Below, piece after piece: positions 32,054-40,925 of a stretch of DNA of 64,000 nt. How positions within the stretch are numbered: position 1 is the first letter of the stretch; the number at the start of each line of letters is the position of its first letter. The notes beneath the pieces are model-generated. The model searched no databases and was not told the origin of the DNA. It saw only the letters and a program-made list of their open reading frames with translations. The stretch is from Rubrivivax sp. GTDB taxonomy: Bacteria > Pseudomonadota > Gammaproteobacteria > Burkholderiales > Burkholderiaceae_C. A program made the translations under genes and the position numbers. The DNA lies in contig JAIXWM010000122.1 of assembly GCA_027491255.1 (NCBI GenBank), positions 34,072 to 98,071 on the forward strand, given 5' to 3'.

Positions 32054-33165
32054 AGGGTCGGGCGCGCCGGCTGACGCGCGCCGATGCGGACACCTTCAAC
32101 CCCGCCTTGCCGCAAGGCCTGGGCGAGCGGGTCGTGCAATGGCAGGCAGCGCATGGCCGCCACGGTCTGCCGTGGCAGGGAACGCGCGACCCCTACCGCG
32201 TCTGGCTGTCGGAGATCATGCTCCAGCAGACGCAGGTGGCCACCGTGCTGGGCTACTACGGGCGCTTCCTCGAGCGCTTCCCGGACGTGCGCGCGCTTGC
32301 GGCCGCGCCGCTGAACGATGTGCTCGCGCTGTGGAGCGGCCTGGGCTACTACAGCCGCGCGCGCCATCTGCACCGCTGCGCGCAGCAAGTCGTTGCCGTC
32401 CATGCGGGACAGTTCCCGACCGACAGCGCGGCGCTTGCGACCTTGCCGGGGATCGGTCGGTCGACTGCAGCGGCAATCGCCGCCTTCTGCTTCGGGGAGC
32501 GCGTGGCCATCCTCGACGGCAACGTCAAGCGGGTGCTCACGCGCACGCTGGGTTTTGGCGGCGACCTGGCCGACGCCGCGCAGGAGCGCGCGCTGTGGGA
32601 CCGTGCACAGGCCCTGCTGCCCGCGCAGGGGATCGAGTCCTACACGCAGGGGCTGATGGACCTGGGCGCGCAGGTCTGCACCCTGCGCCGGCCGGCCTGC
32701 CTGATGTGTCCGCTCGCGCCGGACTGCGTCGCGCGCGCCCAGGGAAAGCCCGAGTCCTATCCGGTCAAGACCCGGCGCCTGAAGCGCGGCCGTCGAGAAC
32801 ATGCGCTGCTCTGGCTCGTCCAGGACGGACGCGTGTGGCTGCACCAGCGTCCGCCCAGAGGCGTCTGGGCCGGCCTGTGGAGTCTGCCGGATTGGCCCGA
32901 CCTGGCGGCACTGCGGGCGCTTGTCGGCACCTGGCCGGGTGCGGGCCGGGAACTGGCGGCCGTCGAGCATGCGCTCACGCACTTCGACTGGACACTGCGT
33001 CCCTTGCACTGGGAACTGCCCCCGGCGCTGCCGCCGTCCGAGCAGGCGGCCCTGGATGCACAGCTTCCGGCGGGCGGGCGCTGGCACACGAGGGCGCAGG
33101 CACTCGCGGCAGGACTGCCGGCGCCGGTGCGCAAGCTGCTGCTCGCTCAGTCCTTGAGGACCTGA
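32038..33165 (+). CDS. mutY: A/G-specific adenine DNA glycosylase
   Basis: Removes adenine mispaired with 8-oxoguanine. 375 aa from ATG 32038. Catalytic Glu59 in SEIMLQQTQV and Asp160 in AILDGNV; HhH motif LPGIGRSTAAAI. The 4Fe-4S loop is Cys214-x6-Cys221-x2-Cys224-x5-Cys230. A C-terminal NUDIX-like domain follows, for 8-oxoG recognition. It starts inside the mutM 3' end and its own 3' end overlaps the convergent LON-domain gene by 19 bp. Confidence 0.97.
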   Translation: MPAALKGRARRLTRADADTFNPALPQGLGERVVQWQAAHGRHGLPWQGTRDPYRVWLSEIMLQQTQVATVLGYYGRFLERFPDVRALAAAPLNDVLALWSGLGYYSRARHLHRCAQQVVAVHAGQFPTDSAALATLPGIGRSTAAAIAAFCFGERVAILDGNVKRVLTRTLGFGGDLADAAQERALWDRAQALLPAQGIESYTQGLMDLGAQVCTLRRPACLMCPLAPDCVARAQGKPESYPVKTRRLKRGRREHALLWLVQDGRVWLHQRPPRGVWAGLWSLPDWPDLAALRALVGTWPGAGRELAAVEHALTHFDWTLRPLHWELPPALPPSEQAALDAQLPAGGRWHTRAQALAAGLPAPVRKLLLAQSLRT

Positions 33166-33779
33166 CGGCTGCGCAGGAATTCGTCGACCAGACGCAGTCG
33201 CGTCACGGGGTCTTCGAGTTCCATCAAGCGCTGCTTGGCCGACATCGCGACCGGCAGCAGTTCGCACCAGCGGTTGGCGACCCAGCCCGCATCGTCCCAA
33301 CGCAGCGGCGGCAGGAAGGGTATCGTGCCTTGCGACTGCAGTTGCGCGGCCGCCTCCTTCAGGCCCTCGACCGTGGGCTGGAACTGTTCTTCCACGGCGG
33401 CGGGCTCGTCGTCCGGGATGCGCTCGACACCTGAGGCGACCCACAGCCCGTCGGGCCGCTGGGCCGGGGCCTGGGTCAGGCGGAACCGCGACGTCCCTGT
33501 GCAGCGCAGCTTGAGGATGCCCACCTGCTCGGCATCGACATCGTCGATGCGCGCCAGCACGCCGACGGCCTCGATGCGCATGCCTTCGACGTTGGACCCG
33601 GCTTCCGCGCCGCGCGTGATGCTGACCACGCCGAAGGGCTCGCCGCGGCGCAGGCAGTGGCTGACGAGGTCCAGGTAGCGCGCCTCGAAGATCTTCAGCG
33701 GCAGCAGACCGTCCGGGAACAGCACCAACTGCAGCGGGAACAGCGGCAGCGGATCGGGCAGGGGCGTGGTGATGGTCAT
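33147..33779 (-). CDS. LON substrate-binding (N-terminal) domain protein
   Basis: Stand-alone Lon N-domain-like protein, 210 aa, without ATPase or protease parts. LPLFPLQLVLFPDGLLPLKIFE and CLRRGEPFGVVSI are the typical first half of the LON-ND fold. The function is not established; a substrate-adaptor role is one suggestion. Its ATG overlaps the rapZ stop (ATGA), making it the last gene of nadK-recN-rapZ-LON. Confidence 0.88.
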   Translation of the reverse strand: MTITTPLPDPLPLFPLQLVLFPDGLLPLKIFEARYLDLVSHCLRRGEPFGVVSITRGAEAGSNVEGMRIEAVGVLARIDDVDAEQVGILKLRCTGTSRFRLTQAPAQRPDGLWVASGVERIPDDEPAAVEEQFQPTVEGLKEAAAQLQSQGTIPFLPPLRWDDAGWVANRWCELLPVAMSAKQRLMELEDPVTRLRLVDEFLRSRQVLKD

Positions 33780-34648
33780 TCGGTGCTGTCGAGTTCGCGG
33801 TGCCGTATCAGGGTGGGCCTGGTGCTGGCGAAGCGCGCGCCGAGCTGCTCTGCAGCGTAGACGGAGCGGTGCTGCCCGCCGGTGCAGCCCAGCGCCACCG
33901 TGAGGTAGCTGCGCTGGTCGACCTCGAAGCCCGGGATCCATCGCTTCAGGAAGCCCTCGATCTCGTCCAGAAGCGCCCCCGCCTCGGGTTGGGCCTCGAG
34001 GTAGCGGCGGACCGGCTCGTCACGGCCGCTGAGCGGCCGCAGTTCGCGCTCGTAGAAGGGGTTGGGCAGCACCCGCAGGTCGAAGACGAAGTCGGCGTCC
34101 AGCGGCACCCCGCGCTTGTAGGCGAAGGACTCGAAGACCAGCGTCAGCGTTCCCGGGCTGACGCCGACGAGGTCGCGCACCCACGACCGCAGCTGGGCCG
34201 GGCGCAGCAGGCTGGTGTCGAGCACGGTGGAGACATCCCGCAGGTCGGACAGGAGTGCGCGCTCCTGCGCGATCGCCTCGCTCAAGGCCTGCGCCGCGTC
34301 GCTGGACGTGCCACTGCGGACCAGCGGGTGGGGGCGCCGCGACTCGGAGTAGCGGCGCATCAGCGCCCCTGTCACCGAGTCCAGGAATATCGACCGGATG
34401 CGCACGCCGTCGGCTTCCATCGCCTGCATCAGCGGCAGCAGCACCGGCAGCGAGCGGCCGGTGCGAACATCCACGGCGACGGCGATGCGCTGGGTGCGGC
34501 GCTCGCTCTCCAGGCGGACGAAATGAGGCAGCAACTCCGGGGGCAGATTGTCGACACAGAAGAAGCCCGCGTCCTCCAGCGCGTGCAGCGCTACGGACTT
34601 GCCGGAGCCCGACATCCCGGTGAGCAGGACCACCTTGGCCGTCTTCAT
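33776..34648 (-). CDS. rapZ: RNase adapter / P-loop protein RapZ
   Basis: GTP/ATP-binding protein of 290 aa. In enterobacteria it presents a small RNA to RNase E and senses cell-wall aminosugars. Walker A GMSGSGKSVALHALEDAGF, the FCVDNLPPELL motif, and a C-terminal half with GCTGGQHRSVY are all present. Unlike many genomes it is not beside hprK or ptsN here but overlaps recN (4 bp upstream) and the LON-domain gene (4 bp downstream). Confidence 0.94.
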   Translation of the reverse strand: MKTAKVVLLTGMSGSGKSVALHALEDAGFFCVDNLPPELLPHFVRLESERRTQRIAVAVDVRTGRSLPVLLPLMQAMEADGVRIRSIFLDSVTGALMRRYSESRRPHPLVRSGTSSDAAQALSEAIAQERALLSDLRDVSTVLDTSLLRPAQLRSWVRDLVGVSPGTLTLVFESFAYKRGVPLDADFVFDLRVLPNPFYERELRPLSGRDEPVRRYLEAQPEAGALLDEIEGFLKRWIPGFEVDQRSYLTVALGCTGGQHRSVYAAEQLGARFASTRPTLIRHRELDSTE

Positions 34649-36303
34649 CGTGCCCCACCCTCCAGCATGGCCTGGGCGTGGGCCAGGCTTGTCCCTGCCA
34701 GCCGCCCGCCGCCGAGCATGCGCGCGATCTCGGCCACACGTGCCTCACCCGTCACCGGCGCGATCCGGCTCACGGTCTGCCCATCGGCCGCGGCCTTGCT
34801 GACGACGAAGTGCGCGTCGGCGCAGGCGGCCACCTGCGCCAGGTGCGTCACGGCCAGCACCTGCGTGTCGGCACCGAGCTGCCTGAGCAGGCGGCCGACG
34901 CTGTCGCCGACGGCGCCACCGACGCCGGCGTCGATTTCGTCGAAGATCAGCGTGGGCGCCGCGCCTGCTGCAGCGCGGGTGCGTGCCGTGGTGACCGCGA
35001 TGGCCAGCGCCAGGCGCGACAGCTCGCCGCCCGAGGCGATCTTGGCCAGCGGCCGCGGGCTCGAGCCGGCGTGACCCGCGACCAGGAACTCCACCTGCTC
35101 CAGGCCATGGGCCTGGGGCGCCTGCAGCGGCTGCAGCGCGATCTCGAAGCGGCCGCCGGCCATGCCGAGCTGCTGCATGGCCTGGGAGATCGCGGTGGCG
35201 AGCTTCGGCGCGGCGGCGCGGCGTGCAGCCGACACTTCCCGGGCCCGCGCCCGGAAGGCGCGCTCGCCTTCGTCGGCAGCGCGTTGCAGCGCTTCCAGAT
35301 CGGCCGAGGCATCGAGCGCACGCAGCTCCTCGCGCCAGGTCTGCAGCAGCGCGGGGAGCTCGCCGGGCTGGCGCCTGTAGCGCCGCGCGAGCTGCATCCA
35401 TGCCGACAGGCGCGCATCGAGTTCGGCCAGGCGGCCGGGGTCAGGTTCGCGCCGGCCCAGGTAGGCGTGCAGCGAGCGAGCCGCGTCCTGCAGTTGCGCC
35501 TGGACCGACTGCAGCGTCTGCGCCACCTCGGCCAGCTCGGCGTCATAGTGCCCGACGGCGGCCAGGGCATCGCCCGCGCGCCCGGCCAGGCCATCGGCCG
35601 AGGGCTCGGCCTCGGACACCGCGTCGAGCGCGACCCGCGCTGCCTCCAGCAAGGCTTGAGCGTGCGCCGCGCGCGTGTGCTCGGCGTTGATCTCCTCCCA
35701 CTCGCCGGCTGCCGGCTCGAGCCGTGCGAGCTCGCCGATCTGCCACTGCAGGCGCTCGCGCTCGCGTTCCAGCCCGTCGCGGGCCTGACGGGCACGATCG
35801 AGTGCGTCCAGCGCCTGGCGCCACGCCGACCACGCGGCCGACAGCGGCGCGCCGTCCACACCGGCCTGGGCATCGAGCAGCGCTCGAACGGCCGCGGGTC
35901 GGGTCAGGCTCTGCCAGGCGTGCTGGCCGTGGATCTCGACCAACTGGTCGGCTGCCTCGCGCAGCTGCGCCACCGTGGCCGCGCTGCCATTGATCCAGGC
36001 GCGGCTGCGGCCCTCGGTGTCGAGCGTGCGTCGCAGCAGCAGCGTGGGCCCGTCGTCGAAGCCCGCCTCTGCAAGCCACGGAACCAGTGTGCCGGGCGTG
36101 TCGAACTCGGCCACGATCTCGGCGCGCGCGGTGCCTTCGCGCACGACGCCGGCATCGCCACGCGCCCCCAGCGCCAGTTGCATTGCATCGATCAGGATGG
36201 ATTTGCCTGCGCCCGTCTCGCCCGTCAGCACCGACAAGCCCGGGCCGGCCTCGAGTTCGAGCTCGCGAACGATGACGAAGTCGCGCAAGGCGATGCGCCG
36301 CAT
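34645..36303 (-). CDS. recN: DNA repair protein RecN
   Basis: SMC-like ATPase acting on double-strand breaks. 552 aa (E. coli 553). Walker A TGETGAGKSILIDAM near the N-terminus; a long Ala/Glu/Arg coiled-coil region at about 150-350; the ABC signature region ASGGELSRLALAI and Walker B LIFDEIDAGVGG at the C-terminus. Two adjacent ATGs (36306/36303) precede the coding region. 17 bp after nadK and overlapping rapZ by 4 bp. Confidence 0.96.
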   Translation of the reverse strand: MRRIALRDFVIVRELELEAGPGLSVLTGETGAGKSILIDAMQLALGARGDAGVVREGTARAEIVAEFDTPGTLVPWLAEAGFDDGPTLLLRRTLDTEGRSRAWINGSAATVAQLREAADQLVEIHGQHAWQSLTRPAAVRALLDAQAGVDGAPLSAAWSAWRQALDALDRARQARDGLERERERLQWQIGELARLEPAAGEWEEINAEHTRAAHAQALLEAARVALDAVSEAEPSADGLAGRAGDALAAVGHYDAELAEVAQTLQSVQAQLQDAARSLHAYLGRREPDPGRLAELDARLSAWMQLARRYRRQPGELPALLQTWREELRALDASADLEALQRAADEGERAFRARAREVSAARRAAAPKLATAISQAMQQLGMAGGRFEIALQPLQAPQAHGLEQVEFLVAGHAGSSPRPLAKIASGGELSRLALAIAVTTARTRAAAGAAPTLIFDEIDAGVGGAVGDSVGRLLRQLGADTQVLAVTHLAQVAACADAHFVVSKAAADGQTVSRIAPVTGEARVAEIARMLGGGRLAGTSLAHAQAMLEGGAR

Positions 36304-36320
36304 CATGGCCGTGGCCTCCG

Positions 36321-37196
36321 CTAGACGACGCCCTCGTGCCAGCGCAGCTTGCGCCGCAGCGTGGCGTAGTAGTTCCAGCCCGGTGGGTGCAGGAAGCGCA
36401 CCTTGTGCTGGGAGCGTCGCACGCGCACCTCGTCGCCGTGCAGCAGGCTGGCCAGCGACTGCATGTCGAAGTTGGCCGAGGCGTCGCGTCCGGCGACGAT
36501 CTCGATGCGGATCTCGCCGTGGTCGGGCAGCACGATGGGACGGTTGGAAAGGGTGTGCGAGGCGATGGGCACCAGCACCCAGCCGGCGATACCCGGGTGC
36601 AGGATGGGCCCGCCGGCCGACAGCGCGTAGGCGGTCGACCCTGTCGGGGAGCCCACGATCAGTCCGTCGGCGCGCAGATTGGCAACGAAGTCCTCGCCGA
36701 TCGTGACCCGCAACTCGACCATGCTGGCCGTGGCGCCGCGGCTGACGACGACGTCGTTCATCGACAGGCCTTCGAAGATGCGCTCGCCGTCGCGCCAGAC
36801 GCTGCCGTCCAGCATGGTGCGGCGCTCCTCCTCGTATTCGCCAGCCAGCATCGGCACCAGCGCCTCTCGGAAGCGGTCCTGCGGGACGTCGGTGATGAAT
36901 CCGAGCCGGCCCTGGTTGATGCCGACCAGGGGGATGTCGTGGCGCGCGAGCTCGCGCGCGATGCCGAGCATCGTGCCGTCGCCGCCGACGACCACCGCGA
37001 GGTCGCAGCGCGTGCCGAGTTGTGCCCGGGGCAGTACGTCGTACTGTGTCATGCCGGCGCCCGCGGCTGTCTCGCTGTCGAAGGACACGTCGAGCCCTTG
37101 CTCGCTCAGGAAGTGCGCAAGGTCCTCGAGCACCGGGTGGATGCCGCGGGCCTGGTACTTGCCGATGATGGCGGCGTGGCGGAAGCGGGCGGCCAT
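36321..37196 (-). CDS. nadK: NAD kinase
   Basis: Phosphorylates NAD to NADP. 291 aa from ATG 37196; a further upstream ATG (37220) is possible. Key motif [11 protein letters not shown] (GGDG), then [13 protein letters not shown] and [20 protein letters not shown]. Divergent from hrcA, a conserved arrangement, and the first gene of an operon with recN, rapZ and the LON-domain gene. Confidence 0.95.
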   Translation of the reverse strand: MAARFRHAAIIGKYQARGIHPVLEDLAHFLSEQGLDVSFDSETAAGAGMTQYDVLPRAQLGTRCDLAVVVGGDGTMLGIARELARHDIPLVGINQGRLGFITDVPQDRFREALVPMLAGEYEEERRTMLDGSVWRDGERIFEGLSMNDVVVSRGATASMVELRVTIGEDFVANLRADGLIVGSPTGSTAYALSAGGPILHPGIAGWVLVPIASHTLSNRPIVLPDHGEIRIEIVAGRDASANFDMQSLASLLHGDEVRVRRSQHKVRFLHPPGWNYYATLRRKLRWHEGVV

Positions 37197-37277
37197 GCGA
37201 ACTTTGAAGTTGCAAGTCATTACACCATAGGGCCTCTGGAAATCCCGAATCGGTGCGGGAGTCCCGCGCTGCATCCC

Positions 37278-37283
37278 TAGAAT
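37278..37283 (+). promoter_or_regulatory. -10 element of hrcA, positioned for a leaderless mRNA
   Basis: TAGAAT (one mismatch) ends 7 bp before the hrcA ATG, so the transcript would begin at about the start codon. There is no Shine-Dalgarno sequence. The -35 (GCGGGA) is poor. Confidence 0.5.
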
Positions 37284-37290
37284 CCGGCGC

Positions 37291-38319
37291 ATGCTGGATC
37301 AGCGTGCAAGAACCCTGCTGAAGACCCTCGTCGAGCGCTACATCGCCGAGGGTCAGCCCGTGGGCTCACGCACCTTGTCGCGTGCCTCGGGGCTGGACCT
37401 CTCCCCGGCGACGATCCGCAACGTCATGAGCGACCTCGAGGAACTGGGCCTGATCGCCAGCCCCCACACCAGCGCCGGGCGCGTGCCCACGGCGCGCGGC
37501 TACCGCCTGTTCGTCGACACCATGCTGACGGCGCGCCCGGTGGATCTGGACCAGCCATCGGCGGATCTGGCGATGGCGCGCGAGCACCTTCACCCCGACC
37601 AGCCCCAGCGCGTGATCGCCCAGGCTGCGCAGCTGCTGTCGAGTCTGTCGCACTTCGTCGGCGTGGTCACGGCGCCGCGCAAGGCGAACGTGTTCCACCA
37701 CATCGAGTTCCTGCGCCTGGGCGAGCGGCGCGTGCTGGTGATCCTGGTCGCGCCCGACGGCGACGTCCAGAACCGCGTCATCTTCACGCAGCGAGACCAC
37801 ACCCAGGCCGAGCTCGTCGAGGCCGCCAATTTCCTCAACAGCCACTACGCCAATCTCTCGATCGAGGAGGTGCGCGAGCGCCTGAAGTCCGAGATCGAGG
37901 CCCTGCGCACCGAAATCGCGGCGCTGATGCAGGCGGCGGTGCAGGTGGGCACGCAGGCCATGGCCGAGTCCATCGACCAGGTCGTGGTGAGCGGCGAGCG
38001 CAACCTGCTGGACGTCCAGGACTTCGGCCAGGACATGAACTCGCTGCGCCGCCTGTTCGGCGTGTTCGAAAAGAAGACCGAACTCATGCGCCTGCTCGAC
38101 GTCTCGAGCCGCGCCGAGGGGGTGCGCATCTTCATCGGCGGCGAGAGCCGGGTCGTGCCCTTCGAGGAATTGTCGGTCGTCACGGCGCCCTACGAAGTCG
38201 ACGGACGCATCGTCGGCACGCTGGGCGTCATCGGCCCCACGCGCATGGCCTACGACCGCATGATCCAGATTGTCGACATCACTTCGCGCCTGGTCAGCCA
38301 CGCCTTGTCGTCGCGTTGA
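37291..38319 (+). CDS. hrcA: Heat-inducible transcription repressor HrcA
   Basis: Repressor of groE/dnaK operons that binds CIRCE. 342 aa. Winged-helix N-terminus (residues about 1-75: [37 protein letters not shown]), a GAF-like middle domain, and a C-terminal [14 protein letters not shown] segment. No CIRCE repeat is visible next to it, so it is not obviously self-repressed. Divergent from nadK with 94 bp between the start codons. Confidence 0.95.
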   Translation: MLDQRARTLLKTLVERYIAEGQPVGSRTLSRASGLDLSPATIRNVMSDLEELGLIASPHTSAGRVPTARGYRLFVDTMLTARPVDLDQPSADLAMAREHLHPDQPQRVIAQAAQLLSSLSHFVGVVTAPRKANVFHHIEFLRLGERRVLVILVAPDGDVQNRVIFTQRDHTQAELVEAANFLNSHYANLSIEEVRERLKSEIEALRTEIAALMQAAVQVGTQAMAESIDQVVVSGERNLLDVQDFGQDMNSLRRLFGVFEKKTELMRLLDVSSRAEGVRIFIGGESRVVPFEELSVVTAPYEVDGRIVGTLGVIGPTRMAYDRMIQIVDITSRLVSHALSSR

Positions 38320-38453
38320 GCCTCTGCCGCCCGTGCGTCGAAGCGCCGGCGGCTTGCTAGCATCACGGTTTTTCCTCGTCGCGTCCGCGGAAATCCGGCT
38401 GGGCCGACACTTCATGCGCCGTCCTGTGACGGTGCCAACCCACCACCGCCGCC

Positions 38454-39572
38454 ATGATCCGTACTGCCTTTGCCGCCTGCGCCGTGTTCGCTGCCGCCCT
38501 GGTCCTGCCTGTCAGCGCCGGGGCCCAGGGTTCCAAGGAACTCAACATCCTGAACTGGGCTGACTACATTGCCCCGGACACGATCGCCAACTTCGAGAAG
38601 GAGACCGGCATCAAGGTGCGCTACGACACCTTCGACGCCAACGAGACGCTGCATGCCCGGCTCGTGGCAGGCAAGACGGGCTACGACATCGTCGTGCCTG
38701 GTGCGCATTTCGCGAAGATGCAGATCGACGGCAAGCTGCTGCTGGAACTGGACCGCGCCAAGCTGACGAACTGGAAGAACCTCGATCCGGCGCTGCTCGA
38801 GAAACTCGCCATCGCCGACCCCGGCAACAAGCACCTCGTGAACTGGTTGTGGGGTTTCGTCACCGTGGGCATCAACCCCGACAAGGTCAAGAAGGCCCTG
38901 GGTGACTTGCCGATGCCGGCCAACCCCCTGGACCTGCTGTTCGATCCGAAGTACGTCTCCAGGCTCAAGAGCTGCGGCACGCACGTGCTGGACTCGGCCT
39001 CCGAGGTCGTGCCGGTGGCGATGCTCCACGCGGGCAAGCCGGGGTGGAGCAAGGTCGCAAAGGACTATGACGCCGCGCGCGACTTGCTGGCCAAGGTGCG
39101 TCCCCACATCACTCGCATCTCGTCTCCCGGACCCATCAACGAACTGGCCAACGGCACCTTGTGCGTCTCGCTCGGCTACTCGGGCGACTTCCTGATCGCC
39201 AGCAACCGCGCTGCCGAGAACAAGACCGGTCAGCGGATCGAGGCGCTGATCCCGCCGCGCGGCGCCACCCTTTTCATGGACTCGATGGCCATCCCCAAGG
39301 ATGCCAAGAACGTCGAGAACGCGCACAGGTTCATCGACTACATCATGCGCCCGCAAGTCCATGCCTCGCTGACCAACACCGTCTTCTACGGCAACCCGAA
39401 CGCGGCGTCCAAGGCCTTCGTCAAGCCCGAGATCGCGGCCAACCCGGTGGTCTTCCCGAGCAGCGCCGACATCGCCAAGCTTGCCGTGCCCGAGTCATTG
39501 CCGCAGGATGCGCGCCGCGTGCAGACCCGCGTCTTCCAGACCTTCAAGGGTGGCACCGCGGCCAAGAAGTAA
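38454..39572 (+). CDS. PotF-like polyamine ABC transporter substrate-binding protein
   Basis: Periplasmic binding protein for putrescine/spermidine-type ligands, 372 aa. Signal peptide at residues 1-25 (AAALVLPVSAGAQ). PotD/PotF features: LNILNWADYIAPDTIANFEKE, the VPGAHFAKMQ segment and LGYSGDFLIA. No potGHI permease or ATPase is adjacent, so it is an orphan, either working with a system elsewhere or as a sensor. A GC hairpin and a tRNA follow. Confidence 0.9.
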   Translation: MIRTAFAACAVFAAALVLPVSAGAQGSKELNILNWADYIAPDTIANFEKETGIKVRYDTFDANETLHARLVAGKTGYDIVVPGAHFAKMQIDGKLLLELDRAKLTNWKNLDPALLEKLAIADPGNKHLVNWLWGFVTVGINPDKVKKALGDLPMPANPLDLLFDPKYVSRLKSCGTHVLDSASEVVPVAMLHAGKPGWSKVAKDYDAARDLLAKVRPHITRISSPGPINELANGTLCVSLGYSGDFLIASNRAAENKTGQRIEALIPPRGATLFMDSMAIPKDAKNVENAHRFIDYIMRPQVHASLTNTVFYGNPNAASKAFVKPEIAANPVVFPSSADIAKLAVPESLPQDARRVQTRVFQTFKGGTAAKK

Positions 39573-39595
39573 GGTTCGGCGGCGCTGCCCGGCCC

Positions 39596-39613
39596 CGGCC
39601 CCGGTCGGGGCCG
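39596..39613 (+). terminator. GC-rich hairpin after the PotF-like gene
   Basis: cggcccc-ggtc-ggggccg forms a 7-bp stem 23 bp after the stop codon. It lacks a T-run, so termination is only possible. Confidence 0.35.
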
Positions 39614-39654
39614 TGGCGGGCCGGGTCACCTCAGCACCGGTACACTGGCCCTGG

Positions 39655-39731
39655 GGGCCGTTAGCTCAGTCGGTCAGAGCAGAGGACTCATAATCCTTTG
39701 GTCGTTGGTTCGAGCCCAACACGGCCTACCA
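39655..39731 (+). tRNA. tRNA with CAT anticodon (Met, possibly Ile2)
   Basis: 77-nt cloverleaf: acceptor GGGCCGT with ACGGCCT (terminal G-U), D-arm GCTCAGTCGGTCAGAGC, anticodon stem-loop AGGACTCATAATCCT, T-arm GTTGGTTCGAGCCCAAC, encoded CCA. The -10-like TACACT (39641-39646) lies upstream. CAT may be elongator Met or, if modified to lysidine, Ile2; the anticodon stem resembles Ile2 of other bacteria to some extent. It marks the start of the accessory catabolic block. Confidence 0.93.
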
Positions 39732-39884
39732 TTCCTGTTCCGTCCCTCATCCCCCTGGGCGGTAAGCCTCTGGCTTCAGGCGCCGTTCCTCGAGCCGGCG
39801 CGGCGCAGCCCTCGTGCAAGAATCGATGCGTCTCAAATCATTGCGGCGCATCCTCGTGCGGTCGTCGCCACACCGAGGTGGTTC

Positions 39885-40916
39885 ATGCACAAGATCCGGG
39901 TTGCGATCTCTCCCGACGTCGTGAGTGCCGAGGGGCGGCCCATCTTCGATCCGCAGGTCCTGGGCTTGCTCGACCACCCGCGCATCGAGTGGTCGTATCT
40001 CGGGGAGCCGGTGCGCGAGGTGACGCCGGATTTCGCGGCCCGCCACGATGTGCTGTGCGCGATGCTCGAGAGCGTCGGGCCGAAGGGTCTGGGCCGGGCC
40101 GATCAGCGGCTGCGCCTGGTGGCGCGCTTCGGGGTGGGCTACGACCTCATCGACGTGCCCGCCTGCACGGCGCATGGCGTCCTGCTGACGCTCGCGCCGG
40201 ACGGCGTTCGGCGTCCGGTGGCCACCAACGTCATCACCTTCGTGTTATGTCTGGCGCAGAAGCTCTTCCTGAAGGACCGGCTCACCCGTGAGGGCCGCTG
40301 GGCCGAGAAGACCAGCCACATGGGCATGGGCCTGACCGGCCGCACGCTCGGCCTGGTGGGTGTGGGCAACATCGGCGCCGAGGTCTTCCGCCTGGCCCGG
40401 CCCTTCGAGATGAAGCACATCGCCTACGACCCGGCGGTGCGGCCGGGGCAGTTGCAGGGCCTGGATGTCGAGATGGTGGGCAGCCTCGACGAGCTGATGC
40501 GGCGCTCGGACTTCGTCTCGATCAACTGCCCGCTCAATGAGCGCACGCGCGGCCTCATCGGCGCGCGCGAGATCGCGCTGATGAAGCCGACGGCCTTCCT
40601 GATCAACACCGCCCGGGGCCCGATCGTTCAGGAGCGGGCGCTGTACGAGGCCCTGGCGGCTCGCCGCATCGGTGGCGCGGGGCTGGACGTCTTCGAGGTC
40701 GAACCCACGCCCAGGGACAACCCGATCCTGGCGCTGGACAACGTGATCGTCACGCCGCACGGGCTGTGTTTCACCGACGAGTGCTTCACCGGCATCGCTC
40801 GGAACACCTTCGAAGCGGTGCGGGCCCTCGCAGACGGCGTCGTGCCGCGGTATGTCGTCAACGAGGACGCGCTGAGGCATCCGGCCCTGTCGTCCCTGCG
40901 CGCCGTCACGGCCTGA
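39885..40916 (+). CDS. D-2-hydroxyacid dehydrogenase family protein
   Basis: NAD(P)-dependent 2-hydroxyacid dehydrogenase (glyoxylate/hydroxypyruvate reductase or phosphoglycerate dehydrogenase type), 343 aa from ATG 39885 with GAGGTGG upstream. The Rossmann motif is LGLVGVGNIGAEVFRLARPF. Substrate Arg lies in NTARGPIVQE, Glu in FEVEPTP, and the general acid His in VTPHGLCFT. It precedes an HpcH/HpaI aldolase by 9 bp. Pairing with an aldolase suggests it reduces the 2-oxo or aldehyde product (for example tartronate semialdehyde or hydroxypyruvate); this is inference. Confidence 0.88.
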   Translation: MHKIRVAISPDVVSAEGRPIFDPQVLGLLDHPRIEWSYLGEPVREVTPDFAARHDVLCAMLESVGPKGLGRADQRLRLVARFGVGYDLIDVPACTAHGVLLTLAPDGVRRPVATNVITFVLCLAQKLFLKDRLTREGRWAEKTSHMGMGLTGRTLGLVGVGNIGAEVFRLARPFEMKHIAYDPAVRPGQLQGLDVEMVGSLDELMRRSDFVSINCPLNERTRGLIGAREIALMKPTAFLINTARGPIVQERALYEALAARRIGGAGLDVFEVEPTPRDNPILALDNVIVTPHGLCFTDECFTGIARNTFEAVRALADGVVPRYVVNEDALRHPALSSLRAVTA

Positions 40917-40925
40917 GAGACACCC

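Noticed and set aside
37197..37290. CIRCE element expected near hrcA
   Set aside because: No TTAGCACTC-N9-GAGTGCTAA-like repeat is present in the nadK-hrcA gap.
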